Numbered from the stretch's first letter, positions 1-5,679 are shown. The stretch is DNA of 10,774 nucleotides from Methanobacteriota archaeon (GCA_030837265.1 JAUPKV010000041.1:1-10774); one strand, 5' to 3'. Made by a program: numbers and translations. Notes: generated from the letters alone by a model not told the origin.

Positions 1-95
1 GGCCTGTTGGCAATAGGAAGCATTACTTTTGAACGTGTAAGAGTTAGAGGCCTGCAACGAAGCCCTTCTCCTGCTGCAAGGATTATAGCTTTCAT
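1..95 (-). CDS. NDP-sugar nucleotidyltransferase, N-terminal part (partial)
   Basis: On the minus strand an ATG at 95 opens 31 codons that run off the window edge. The protein begins MKAIILAAGEGLRCRPLT and continues with TRSKVMLPIANR. This is the N-terminal signature of sugar-1-phosphate nucleotidylyltransferases: a beta strand, the glycine-rich nucleotide loop (usual form GxGTRLRPLT, here GEGLRCRPLT) and the lysine of the SKxMLPIANRP segment. Such enzymes join a sugar-1-phosphate to an NTP to make an NDP-sugar for glycan synthesis. Archaeal members often carry a C-terminal left-handed beta-helix acetyltransferase (GlmU-like), which cannot be judged here. A weak AGGTTG lies about 9 bases before the ATG. 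A TATA-like TATAAAT at about 118-124 (minus strand) suggests a very short leader. The Thr-Arg of the usual loop is replaced by Leu-Arg. Family confident, substrate unknown. Confidence 0.85.
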   Translation of the reverse strand, partial: MKAIILAAGEGLRCRPLTLTRSKVMLPIANR

Positions 96-576
96 AAAAT
101 TAAACAACCTTTTCGAATTTATACCCTATATTTGGAAGTATCAACAGATGAAATTTACTGTAAATATATGTAGAATGTTATATCTTTTAGGAACAACTAA
201 TAATAAAAAGTTATCCTTTCAGAATAAAGAGGACAAATTTATCTGAAGAAAAAACTAATTTAAAGAGGGAAAAAAAGGTATAAATTAAATAATTTTTTTT
301 AAATGTATATTTTTTGTAAATAAAACAAATATTAAAAATAAAGCAAATTTCAGCCAACAAAAAATTATATATACATGTTATTCTGCAACCGGAAGCCTTT
401 AGATATAAGCTAAAGTCTCTTAATCATAGAATCATTGCAATAATTTACTATAAGTAATTTTAACTTTAAAATTCTTGCCTCCATTTATAAATTAGTTAAC
501 AATTTATAACTAATAATTAAGACTTATTCCGGAACATATTAATTCCGAAAAGAATCCTAATATGGAAGTGTGAAAG
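96..576. other. A+T-rich divergent intergenic region
   Basis: About 480 bases between the divergent nucleotidyltransferase and the 67-aa gene. I see no convincing coding frame; plus-strand reading from position 7 is open to 246 but is antisense to the nucleotidyltransferase and then runs into low-complexity A+T-rich sequence. It holds a small hairpin (CTTTAG at 397-402 with CTAAAG at 410-415) and a strong near-palindrome at 485-509, listed separately. It presumably carries promoters for both flanking genes. Confidence 0.6.
485..509. promoter_or_regulatory. 25-bp near-palindrome, candidate operator/promoter
   Basis: TTATAAATT (485-493) and its exact inverse AATTTATAA (501-509) flank a 7-base centre that contains GTTAAC. 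Each arm contains a TATA-like TTATAAAT. It lies 68-92 bases upstream of the ATG at 577, a plausible promoter place for a gene with a leader of about 40-60 bases. An overlapping ATTAGTT (491-497) / AACTAAT (508-514) pair adds a second symmetry. The palindrome is seen; its role as operator or core promoter is inferred. Confidence 0.4.
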
Positions 577-780
577 ATGATAAATAAAAGTACAAAAGAA
601 AAAGCGGAATTCATCGTAATGGGATATATTTTGCAAGCAGTAATGAACGATCTAAAAAACGCCGATATTAGCTTTGATCTTGGGGAGAAATCGGATGCAA
701 TAAATGACTTTTTTCAGATTATAAGTGTGGCGAAAAGTGACGTGGGCAAGGTGGAGAAACTTCTGGCAAAATATAATTGA
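577..780 (+). CDS. Small protein of unknown function, 67 aa
   Basis: I do not recognise this protein. It is a single short domain predicted to be mostly helical, with no membrane segment, signal peptide or cysteines. It has mixed charge: Lys-rich at both ends and an acidic middle (NADISFDLGEKSD, residues 28-40) between two hydrophobic helices (about 8-27 and 41-52). The start at 577 is preceded by GGAAGTGTGA (565-574), a fair ribosome site for this organism, and codon use looks like a real gene rather than spacer. It stands alone: the nearest plus-strand gene is 390 bases downstream. Possibly a Methanosarcina-specific small protein. Confident that it is coding, no basis for a function. Confidence 0.65.
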   Translation: MINKSTKEKAEFIVMGYILQAVMNDLKNADISFDLGEKSDAINDFFQIISVAKSDVGKVEKLLAKYN

Positions 781-1170
781 TTTAATGTTGAATCTAAAGC
801 GTTTTACTAAAGAAATTGTCCGTTTTCTAATTATCACAAACAAAGGTTTAAACTGTTTAAGGATTGGTACTATCTGTTTTCAACTTTAACTATCCAAAAA
901 CCTTAGCGTTTTTTATACAGTTTGACTCAAAATAGTTTTAAGAATAAGTTTAAGTATATCTAAGAAGATAACTGTATAAAAAAATTTAAAATGATTTGAT
1001 GCAGCTTGAAATGTAATGGAATAAGCATGGAAAAAAATAATCCATGGAAATTAAATCCAAATACTTTCACTTTGCATCCTTTAACTTTATATTTTGAGTT
1101 ATAGTACCTTTAAGCGCCTCTCTATCAAAATAAAACTAAAACTAAACAAGAGGCTTGATGAGGTCGAAAT
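781..1170. other. Long leader/promoter region of the RPA operon
   Basis: 390 bases without a supported gene. It contains a 14-bp perfect inverted repeat (909-922 and 970-983) and TATA-like sequences around 953-958 and 1086-1092 that could drive the RPA operon. A 25-codon reading frame at 1027 and a 36-codon frame at 785 lack ribosome sites and are not called. Long 5' regions are common in Methanosarcina, so an untranslated leader with regulatory structure is plausible. Confidence 0.5.
909..983. repeat. 14-bp perfect inverted repeat, 47-base spacer
   Basis: TTTTTTATACAGTT at 909-922 is exactly inverted as AACTGTATAAAAAA at 970-983. Transcribed, it could form a long-looped hairpin. As DNA, it presents two oppositely facing TATACAGT half-sites upstream of the RPA operon. 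The loop holds a degenerate TTTTAAGAATAAGTTTAAG. No terminator-like G+C stem is present, so a binding-site pair is at least as likely as an RNA structure. Confidence 0.45.
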
Positions 1171-2442
1171 ATGAAACAAATAACTGATTCCATTAGAGAC
1201 AAGTTTTTAAAACTTGGCATCGATGTGCCTTTGGCAGACATCGAAAGCAGATTAGATGAACTGATCACTAAGTTCAAGGTACCTTCCAGTGAAGCCCAGC
1301 GAAGCGTAACGAATTACTTGTTGAAGAAATATTCAATTCCTAAAAATGAGTTTTATGCACGGCAGGCGGAGCCCCAACTTACTAAGATCGCAGATCTTTC
1401 TGAAAACGGTCAGTGGGTAAACCTTAAAGTGAAGGTAATCCAACTCTGGACGAACACTCACGAGTCCATTTCTCAGGTAGGACTTTTAGGAGACGAGACC
1501 GGTATCATAAAATTCACAAAATGGCAGAGCACTGAACTGTCTGATCTCAAACAGGGAGAAAGCTATCTTCTTAGAAACATAGTTATAGACGAATACAATG
1601 GTAGATTCTCAGTCAAGCTCAATCGAACAAGTTCTATAGAGAAACTAGCTGAAGAAGTTGAGGTCGCAGGGGGAGATTTCACACCAACTGTAAGGGAATC
1701 CGAGCTCAAGAATATTGCTGACCTTTTAGAAGGGCAGTGGGCGACAGTCAAAGGAAAAGTAATTCAACTCTGGGATAATTCCCATGAGACTATTGAGCAG
1801 GTAGGACTTATTGGAGACCCTACAGGTGTCATTAAATTCACCAACTGGGCAAGCTCCGAACTTCCGGATATGGAAGAAGGTAAAAGTTATATTTTGAAAA
1901 ATATAGTTCTTAATGAATGGGATGGTAAGGTTCAAATTCAGCTAAACCGGTCAAGCTCTATAGAAAAAATTGATGAAGATATAAAAGTCGGAACATCCAC
2001 TTTTACTTATTCAGGGGCGATGGTTGACATCCAAACAGGTTCAGGCCTTATAAAGCGGTGCCCTCAATGCAAGAGAGCCCTTGTTAAAGGAGCATGTGCT
2101 GAGCATGGGAAAGTAAAGGGAGAATATGACCTGAGAATAAAGGCTGTTCTGGATTCTGGGACTTCTACTCAGGATGTCTTAATTAGTAGGGAACTTACTG
2201 AAGGACTTGTCGGGCTTTCCCTTGACAGTGCAATATCTATGGCGGCAGATGCCCTTGATCCTGGAGTTGTACTGGATAAATTGAAGTATGAATTGATTGG
2301 CAGATATTATACTGTCAGCGGACACAAACTCGATCGTTATATTCTTCCGGAATCAATCGTTCCTATGACTTCTCTGGACAAAGGGATTATTGAGGAAATG
2401 CTCTCGGAGCATGTAACACTCACCGAACCGGAGGTGGAGTAA
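1171..2442 (+). CDS. RPA-like single-stranded DNA-binding protein (two OB folds plus zinc finger)
   Basis: A 423-aa archaeal replication protein A homologue that coats single-stranded DNA in replication, recombination and repair. After a helical N-terminal region (1-65) come two OB folds, about 75-165 and 183-273. They share the register QW..KVKVIQLW...HE..QVGL.GD.TG.IKFT.W at an exact 108-residue offset, with 47 of 80 residues identical by my count. A zinc finger follows: C297-x2-C300-x8-C309-x2-H312. The C-terminal domain (about 320-400) ends in an acidic tail. This order matches the two-OB-fold-plus-zinc-finger RPAs of Methanosarcina (RPA2/RPA3 type); the following RPA-associated gene favours the RPA3 arrangement. 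The start is supported by GAGGT at 1160-1164. Its last codons contain the ribosome site of the next gene. Family certain; paralogue number not certain. Confidence 0.95.
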   Translation: MKQITDSIRDKFLKLGIDVPLADIESRLDELITKFKVPSSEAQRSVTNYLLKKYSIPKNEFYARQAEPQLTKIADLSENGQWVNLKVKVIQLWTNTHESISQVGLLGDETGIIKFTKWQSTELSDLKQGESYLLRNIVIDEYNGRFSVKLNRTSSIEKLAEEVEVAGGDFTPTVRESELKNIADLLEGQWATVKGKVIQLWDNSHETIEQVGLIGDPTGVIKFTNWASSELPDMEEGKSYILKNIVLNEWDGKVQIQLNRSSSIEKIDEDIKVGTSTFTYSGAMVDIQTGSGLIKRCPQCKRALVKGACAEHGKVKGEYDLRIKAVLDSGTSTQDVLISRELTEGLVGLSLDSAISMAADALDPGVVLDKLKYELIGRYYTVSGHKLDRYILPESIVPMTSLDKGIIEEMLSEHVTLTEPEVE

Positions 2443-3012
2443 ATGTCAAGTTTTTACAGGGAGGTTGCTCGCAGAATCTTTGCTAAGGAACTAAGGGATT
2501 CAAACCTTGCCTCAAAAGACGAAAGTGACCAATATGCTCCACAGTACGTTCTGACACCGACAGGGGCTAAAGTAAACCGTATTTTTCTTGTGGGCACACT
2601 AATTGAAAAAGAAGATATCAGTGCGGACTCAGAATACTGGAGAGGCAGGATCTCAGACCCCACAGGCTCTTTCCTAATCTATGCCGGGCAGTACCAGCCG
2701 GAAGCTGCTCAGTTCCTTTCTAGCTGCGAACTGCCGGCTTTCGTAGCAGTTGTAGGTAAGACCAGCACCTATACTACAGATGATGGGAATGTTCTGACCT
2801 CTATCCGCCCCGAATCCATAGTGGAAGTGGACGAAAATACACGGGATCTCTGGGTATTGGACACTGCAAAACAGACTCTTGACAGAATAAGAGCAGTTGA
2901 GGCAGAAAAGGACCCAAATTCAAAACTTGCGAAAGAACACTATTCTACTGACACCGATTCTTACCGTACTATGGTTAAAGAAGTTCTGGAGTCATTCAAG
3001 GAAAGGGAATAA
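2443..3012 (+). CDS. RPA-associated OB-fold protein (RPAP, COG3390 type)
   Basis: A 189-aa protein encoded immediately after the RPA stop: TAA is 2440-2442 and ATG is 2443. Its ribosome site GGAGGTGGAG (2430-2439) lies inside the end of the RPA gene, so the two are translated from one message and probably made in fixed ratio. It begins with a basic helix (SSFYREVARRIFAKELRDS) and then has an OB fold at about 44-130, with VNRIFLVGTLIEKEDI, the WRGRISDPTGSFLIYAG strand pair and a later IRPESIVEVDE. A charged helical C-terminus follows. Proteins of this family in haloarchaea and methanogens are encoded with, and known to partner, the cognate RPA; the haloarchaeal pairs function in DNA repair. 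I infer the same complex here. No sign of damage; length fits the family. Confidence 0.92.
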   Translation: MSSFYREVARRIFAKELRDSNLASKDESDQYAPQYVLTPTGAKVNRIFLVGTLIEKEDISADSEYWRGRISDPTGSFLIYAGQYQPEAAQFLSSCELPAFVAVVGKTSTYTTDDGNVLTSIRPESIVEVDENTRDLWVLDTAKQTLDRIRAVEAEKDPNSKLAKEHYSTDTDSYRTMVKEVLESFKERE

Positions 3013-3307
3013 GCATTTTGTATACTGAAACCAGGGGTATTTTACCCCCTTTAACTCTTTATCTTTCAGCTTTTCCTTTTAATTTACTGAATTTCTTCTA
3101 CTATATCCTCTTTTCTCCTTTCGAGGAAAAAAAGGAAGGGAAAATCTCGGTTTTGTGGTTTTCGAAGTTAAATGGTCACCAAGTAAACAACAAAAAACCC
3201 ATTCTTTTATCTGCAACTAAAATTAACTACACTTTTTATATAATTTCTCTTTTTCGATGATTTAATAAGTTGTGCTTTATATAGAAAACACATGGATGTG
3301 TGAATAA
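3013..3307. other. T-rich intergenic region with promoter of the next operon
   Basis: About 295 bases holding the RPA-operon terminator, a long pyrimidine-rich stretch (3051-3122), a small UUCG-loop hairpin (TCCT 3116-3119, TTCG, AGGA 3124-3127) and, at its end, a TATA box CTTTATATAG (3275-3284). The TATA box is about 25-30 bases before the ATG at 3308, so that gene may have a very short leader. A plus-strand open frame from 3018 is rejected as chance. Confidence 0.5.
3034..3056 (+). terminator. Probable terminator of the RPA operon
   Basis: GGGGTA (3034-3039) pairs with TACCCC (3043-3048) around a TTT loop, 22 bases after the RPAP stop. Pyrimidine-rich sequence with several short T runs follows, including further T tracts to about 3120. 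Archaeal termination relies mainly on oligo-T, so the T-rich stretch may matter more than the hairpin. Confidence 0.55.
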
Positions 3308-3631
3308 ATGGATATAGAAATCAAAGACCGAATTTTGGAAGTGGTACATAAAATCAAAATGTGGAATCCAAAGGAAGATTGTGTAGAAACACTTCTGAAC
3401 TTATGTAATGAATTCGATGAGGTGAAGCCTAATACTGACATATCCTTGGATGATTGGATCGACATAACCCATCTAGGATGTGCTGCAGAGTATAAAGAGC
3501 GAGTTGATGGGAGATCAAATTATCCAATATGGACTTGTGATTCCGCAGGAAATTGTATCGTCGGTGAAGGTAAATGGTATATCGAAAATATAGATAACAT
3601 TGACCGCAAAGGGGAGGAAAAGGAAATATGA
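3308..3631 (+). CDS. Acidic protein of unknown function, 107 aa
   Basis: I do not recognise the family. The protein is acidic (about 25 Asp/Glu against 13 Lys/Arg). It has an N-terminal helix (1-40) and a middle with ISLDDWIDITHLGCAAEYK (45-63). A Cys-containing loop CDSAGNC (77-83) precedes GKWYIENIDN (88-97), and the tail is hydrophilic. Five cysteines (25, 33, 58, 77, 83) are unusual for its size and could bind metal, but no standard zinc-finger spacing is seen. There is no signal peptide or membrane segment. A TATA box at 3275-3284 lies about 25 bases upstream, with GGATGTGTGA (3293-3302) just before the start. It overlaps the next gene by four bases (ATGA), so the two are translationally coupled and probably act together. 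Coding status confident; function unknown. Confidence 0.75.
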   Translation: MDIEIKDRILEVVHKIKMWNPKEDCVETLLNLCNEFDEVKPNTDISLDDWIDITHLGCAAEYKERVDGRSNYPIWTCDSAGNCIVGEGKWYIENIDNIDRKGEEKEI

Positions 3632-3879
3632 AAATGACAATGATCGGAGCTCTCGAAAAACTTGCGGAACTTAATAATTATGATGAAATCCTTGTGCAGA
3701 CCAATGGAGGAGAATTAAAAGCAATTGATTTTGCTATTGATGATATTAGGAACTACGCAGACGACGAGGATGAGATTTTGGATCTGGAAGTCACGGAAGA
3801 GACCATCAGAGAGCTTGATGAATTTGGTTATATAAAAAACGGTGAACCTTTATATAGAGTCGTAAAAGAGGAATTTTGA
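3628..3879 (+). CDS. Very acidic small protein of unknown function, 83 aa
   Basis: Unrecognised. The start ATG overlaps the TGA of the preceding gene (ATGA at 3628-3631) and is served by GGGGAGG at 3611-3617, ten bases upstream. Two further in-frame ATGs (codons 3 and 5) are possible but worse placed. By my count 23 of 83 residues are Asp/Glu and 8 are Lys/Arg, concentrated in DDEDEILDLEVTEETIRELDE (45-65). The N-terminus looks like alternating helix and strand (IGALEKLAELNNYDEILVQTNGGELKAI). This charge pattern resembles small DNA-mimic or partner-neutralising proteins, but that is only an analogy. Coupling to the upstream gene suggests a two-component pair. No membrane segment, signal or cysteine. 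Confidence 0.75.
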   Translation: MKMTMIGALEKLAELNNYDEILVQTNGGELKAIDFAIDDIRNYADDEDEILDLEVTEETIRELDEFGYIKNGEPLYRVVKEEF

Positions 3880-3996
3880 TTCACTTTTTTCCTATTAGGA
3901 TAATTAAATGTATTGAAATGATGCCATGACGAGATTATTATGCAGAATGATTAATATAAATAAAGAATTATGATTTTCTAAAAAACAAGTGATAAT

Positions 3997-4263
3997 ATGA
4001 AAGAAATAGACTGGGAAGCTGTAAAAAAATTGTACTATACCGGGCAGACAGACCGCTCTATTGGTCACCGGTTCCAATGTGGATATAGAAAAATCTACAA
4101 ATGGAGGCATAAAAACGGGCTCCCTGCAAATCATATCGGGAAAAAGAGATTATTTACTGGAGTATTGGTAGGCGCAGGCGCTGCTGTTGCAGCGATAGCG
4201 ATTTATAAGGAAGTAATAAAATATAGTAGAGATAAGAAAGAGAAAATAGAAACAAACGAATAA
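3997..4263 (+). CDS. Helix-turn-helix protein with a C-terminal membrane segment, 88 aa
   Basis: Residues 5-42 form a homeodomain-like helix-turn-helix: DWEAVKKLYYTGQTDRSIGHRF, then a turn, then a recognition helix ending YKWRHKNGLPAN. This pattern (LYxxGxxDRxIGxxF...I.KWRxKNGLP) is typical of small DNA-binding domains in phage and mobile-element proteins. It is followed by a basic patch (IGKKR, 47-51), a hydrophobic segment LFTGVLVGAGAAVAAIAIY (52-70) that should span the membrane, and a Lys/Glu-rich tail. Read plainly, it is a DNA-binding domain tethered to the membrane, with the N-terminus in the cytoplasm. The start is preceded by GTGAT (3990-3994, matching the archaeal GGTGAT site), and TTAATATAAATA (3951-3962) gives a TATA box. 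HTH confident, membrane anchor likely, targets unknown. Confidence 0.75.
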   Translation: MKEIDWEAVKKLYYTGQTDRSIGHRFQCGYRKIYKWRHKNGLPANHIGKKRLFTGVLVGAGAAVAAIAIYKEVIKYSRDKKEKIETNE

Positions 4264-4490
4264 TTACCAAATTATTTCTTTTCCTTTTGTCCTAAAAAAG
4301 TATTATTTCGGCATTCTTTGACTTTTCCGAAAAAGGATAATTATAACTGGCCGACCTAGAAGGAATTCAAGTCATGCAGTTAAGGTGATTAAGAAGTATA
4401 CATAGAAGCGTCGACCTGTTACGAGTTCTTAAATTGAATGTATTAAATCTGTTTCCATTTTGTTGTAAGTTACAGTAAATTGACAGCATA
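4264..4490. other. Intergenic region with a promoter-like element
   Basis: About 227 bases between convergent small genes. I find no reading frame with a ribosome site on either strand. CCGAAAAAGGATAATTATAA (4327-4346) looks like an archaeal BRE plus TATA box facing right, yet no gene follows in that direction for more than 900 bases. An unannotated short RNA or a lost gene is possible. Confidence 0.35.
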
Positions 4491-4709
4491 TTATCCTTTA
4501 ATGATAGCATATTCACTACGAACTTTTTTCAATTTATACAGACTCGAATGACTTAGCCCTGTTTTCTTCGCGATCTCAGTCTGGAGCATGTCTCTATCAA
4601 CATATAGCATGAAAAGCTCAAGTTTTTTCATATAATTCAGATCCAATCCAGTGCCTTCAATCCGTGCACCGTTTAGAACTTTACGGTAGTAATCGGCTAA
4701 ACTTATCAA
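4491..4709 (-). CDS. Small helix-turn-helix protein, 72 aa (TTG start)
   Basis: A minus-strand protein with a helix-turn-helix at residues 40-62: DMLQTEIAKKTGLSHSSLYKLKK, i.e. helix, GLS turn, recognition helix with a basic end. The N-terminal half (ADYYRKVLNGARIEGTGLDLNYMKKLELFM) is helical and may dimerise. It is probably a DNA-binding regulator; no ligand domain is present. The start is TTG at 4709, supported by a well-spaced GAGGAA ribosome site (plus-strand complement at 4718-4723) seven bases upstream; no ATG gives the full domain. The gene stands alone, converging on the HTH-membrane gene. An AAAGGATAATTA motif (4756-4767) lies about 50 bases upstream in the promoter region. Regulatory targets unknown. 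Confidence 0.65.
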   Translation of the reverse strand: MISLADYYRKVLNGARIEGTGLDLNYMKKLELFMLYVDRDMLQTEIAKKTGLSHSSLYKLKKVRSEYAIIKG

Positions 4710-4782
4710 ATTATAATTCCTCGTTTGTTTAATAAATAACTTGTAACTTTCTGAGAAAGGATAATTAATAAAAAAATGGTTC

Positions 4783-4818
4783 TCAAGGCGGCAAAAGTGC
4801 GTAAAAAAACCGCCTTGA
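4783..4818. repeat. Hairpin with 9-bp perfect stem
   Basis: TCAAGGCGG (4783-4791) and CCGCCTTGA (4810-4818) are perfect inverse copies around an 18-base loop that contains a run of seven A (T on the minus strand). It is much richer in G+C than its surroundings. It could end minus-strand transcription from the decayed frame at 4870-5204, or lie in the leader of the small HTH gene. Confidence 0.6.
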
Positions 4819-4831
4819 TAGACTGAAAATC

Positions 4832-4854
4832 CCTATATCCTGTTTGGGTATAGG
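4832..4854. repeat. Second hairpin with 9-bp stem and 5-base loop
   Basis: CCTATATCC (4832-4840) and GGGTATAGG (4846-4854) pair over nine positions, one of them a G-T pair on the plus strand, around the loop TGTTT. It sits only 13 bases from the hairpin at 4783-4818 and 15 bases from the TAG at 4870-4872, so together they may form a two-stem terminator on the minus strand or a small structured RNA. Confidence 0.55.
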
Positions 4855-4869
4855 ACAAGGATTAATATG

Positions 4870-5204
4870 CTACGTTAAGTAACTTTCTATTTTCTTTAAA
4901 ATTGTTAAAAGTTCGGTATTTACAAAGAGTGTGAATAAATGTATTTTCTTATCCTTGTTATGATCAAAAACTAAGCCTTCAAACTGCAGGTCTGACTTAA
5001 AAAGACCTTCGTTCGGTATGCTGCGATTTTCCAAATAGAGAATTTTAGTAGTATACTAAAAGTTCTGTAAGTACGAAAAGAAGTTATGTCACAAATTGCC
5101 TAATTGAGAACATTTTCAACGATTTTGTGAAATGCTCTGATTTTTTGTAATGGAATTACAATGCGGAATCTTGACTCTACAAACAAATTAAAAAATACAT
5201 TCAT
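4870..5204 (-). pseudogene. Possible decayed gene of unknown family
   Basis: Two minus-strand frames look protein-like but are joined by stops. From ATG 5204 to TAG 5100: 34 codons including ESRFRIVIPLQKIRAFHKIV. In another frame, from about 5052 (TTG at 5034 is a possible start) to TAG at 4870: about 60 codons including NRSIPNEGLFKSDLQFEGLV and KKIHLFTLFVNTELL. Between them, the second frame extends upstream through a TAG (about 5055) to a TGA (about 5091), with readable residues on both sides. Neither part has a good ribosome site. The simplest reading is one gene of about 110 codons damaged by a frameshift and a stop. A real 54-aa gene starting at TTG 5034 is the alternative. I do not recognise the family. 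Confidence 0.35.
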
Positions 5205-5294
5205 ACTTATACATTACAACTCATCTATATGGTACAGGCAATTTCTACACATAAGCCTGCATTAAATATATTGAAAATATAAGGAGAATATATT

Positions 5295-5396
5295 ATGATA
5301 GAGTCTGATAAGAAAGTTTTACCTACAGTAAATGATGTTAACGCAGAAAAGAAAGCTGAACCAAGCATTAAGAAAGACTCTTCAAAAGCTGTTTAA
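5295..5396 (+). CDS. Lys-rich small peptide, 33 aa
   Basis: A short frame from ATG 5295 to TAA 5394-5396. AAGGAGAA at 5281-5288, about six bases upstream, is one of the best ribosome sites in the window, which is the main reason for calling it. The peptide is hydrophilic and Lys/Glu/Ser-rich (MIESDKKVLPTVNDV, then AEKKAEPSIKKDSSKAV). It has no hydrophobic stretch and is probably disordered. It lies 45 bases before the Met-rich gene and may share its message. I know of no function. It might be a leader peptide or a small charged partner of the following proteins. Confidence 0.5.
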   Translation: MIESDKKVLPTVNDVNAEKKAEPSIKKDSSKAV

Positions 5397-5441
5397 TACA
5401 GCACATTCTTTTTTCGATTGATAAAACGGAGATAGTAAAAC

Positions 5442-5672
5442 ATGGAACACGGACATTCAAAGGAACTCTCTTCAATGCACTCCAAACAGAAACATGAAGT
5501 TTGGGGACTTCTGACTGAAGAACAGAAAAGGAAAATTGCAGTTATGAAGATGGATATGAAAATACAGTGGATGGAAATGAAAATGAGTGTTATGGGAAAA
5601 ATGATCGAGCTGAAGAAAAAAGCTATAGTTGAAATTAAACAGGTTCAGGAAATGATCAACCCAAAAAAATAA
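5442..5672 (+). CDS. Met- and His-rich small protein with LTEEQ motif, 76 aa
   Basis: The N-terminus is His-rich (H3, H5, H13, H18 within MEHGHSKELSSMHSKQKH) and is followed by LLTEEQKRKI (23-32) and a long amphipathic Lys/Met helix, AVMKMDMKIQWMEMKMSVMG (33-52), then more helix to the C-terminus. By my count 11 residues are Met. LTxxQ is the hallmark of CpxP/Spy-type helical chaperones, and Met/His clusters are common in copper- or silver-binding proteins. However, there is no signal peptide, so this is a loose similarity. GGAGA (5429-5433) precedes the ATG. The stop at 5672 is seven bases before the next frame, indicating an operon with the 58-aa protein and the YihY-family gene. Coding is confident; metal binding is inferred. 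Confidence 0.7.
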   Translation: MEHGHSKELSSMHSKQKHEVWGLLTEEQKRKIAVMKMDMKIQWMEMKMSVMGKMIELKKKAIVEIKQVQEMINPKK

Positions 5673-5679
5673 CTGGTGA

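Noticed and set aside
7..246. Plus-strand 79-codon open frame
   Set aside because: Its first 90 bases are antisense to the clear nucleotidyltransferase start and the rest is A+T-rich spacer; no ribosome site.
785..895. 36-codon plus-strand frame after the 67-aa gene
   Set aside because: No ribosome site, composition like spacer, no recognisable features.
1027..1104. 25-codon plus-strand frame in the RPA leader
   Set aside because: No good ribosome site, and the short frame offers nothing else to support it.
3018..3260. 80-codon plus-strand frame after the RPA operon
   Set aside because: Starts six bases after the RPAP stop without a ribosome site, spans the terminator and a T-rich tract that yields Phe/Leu runs by chance.
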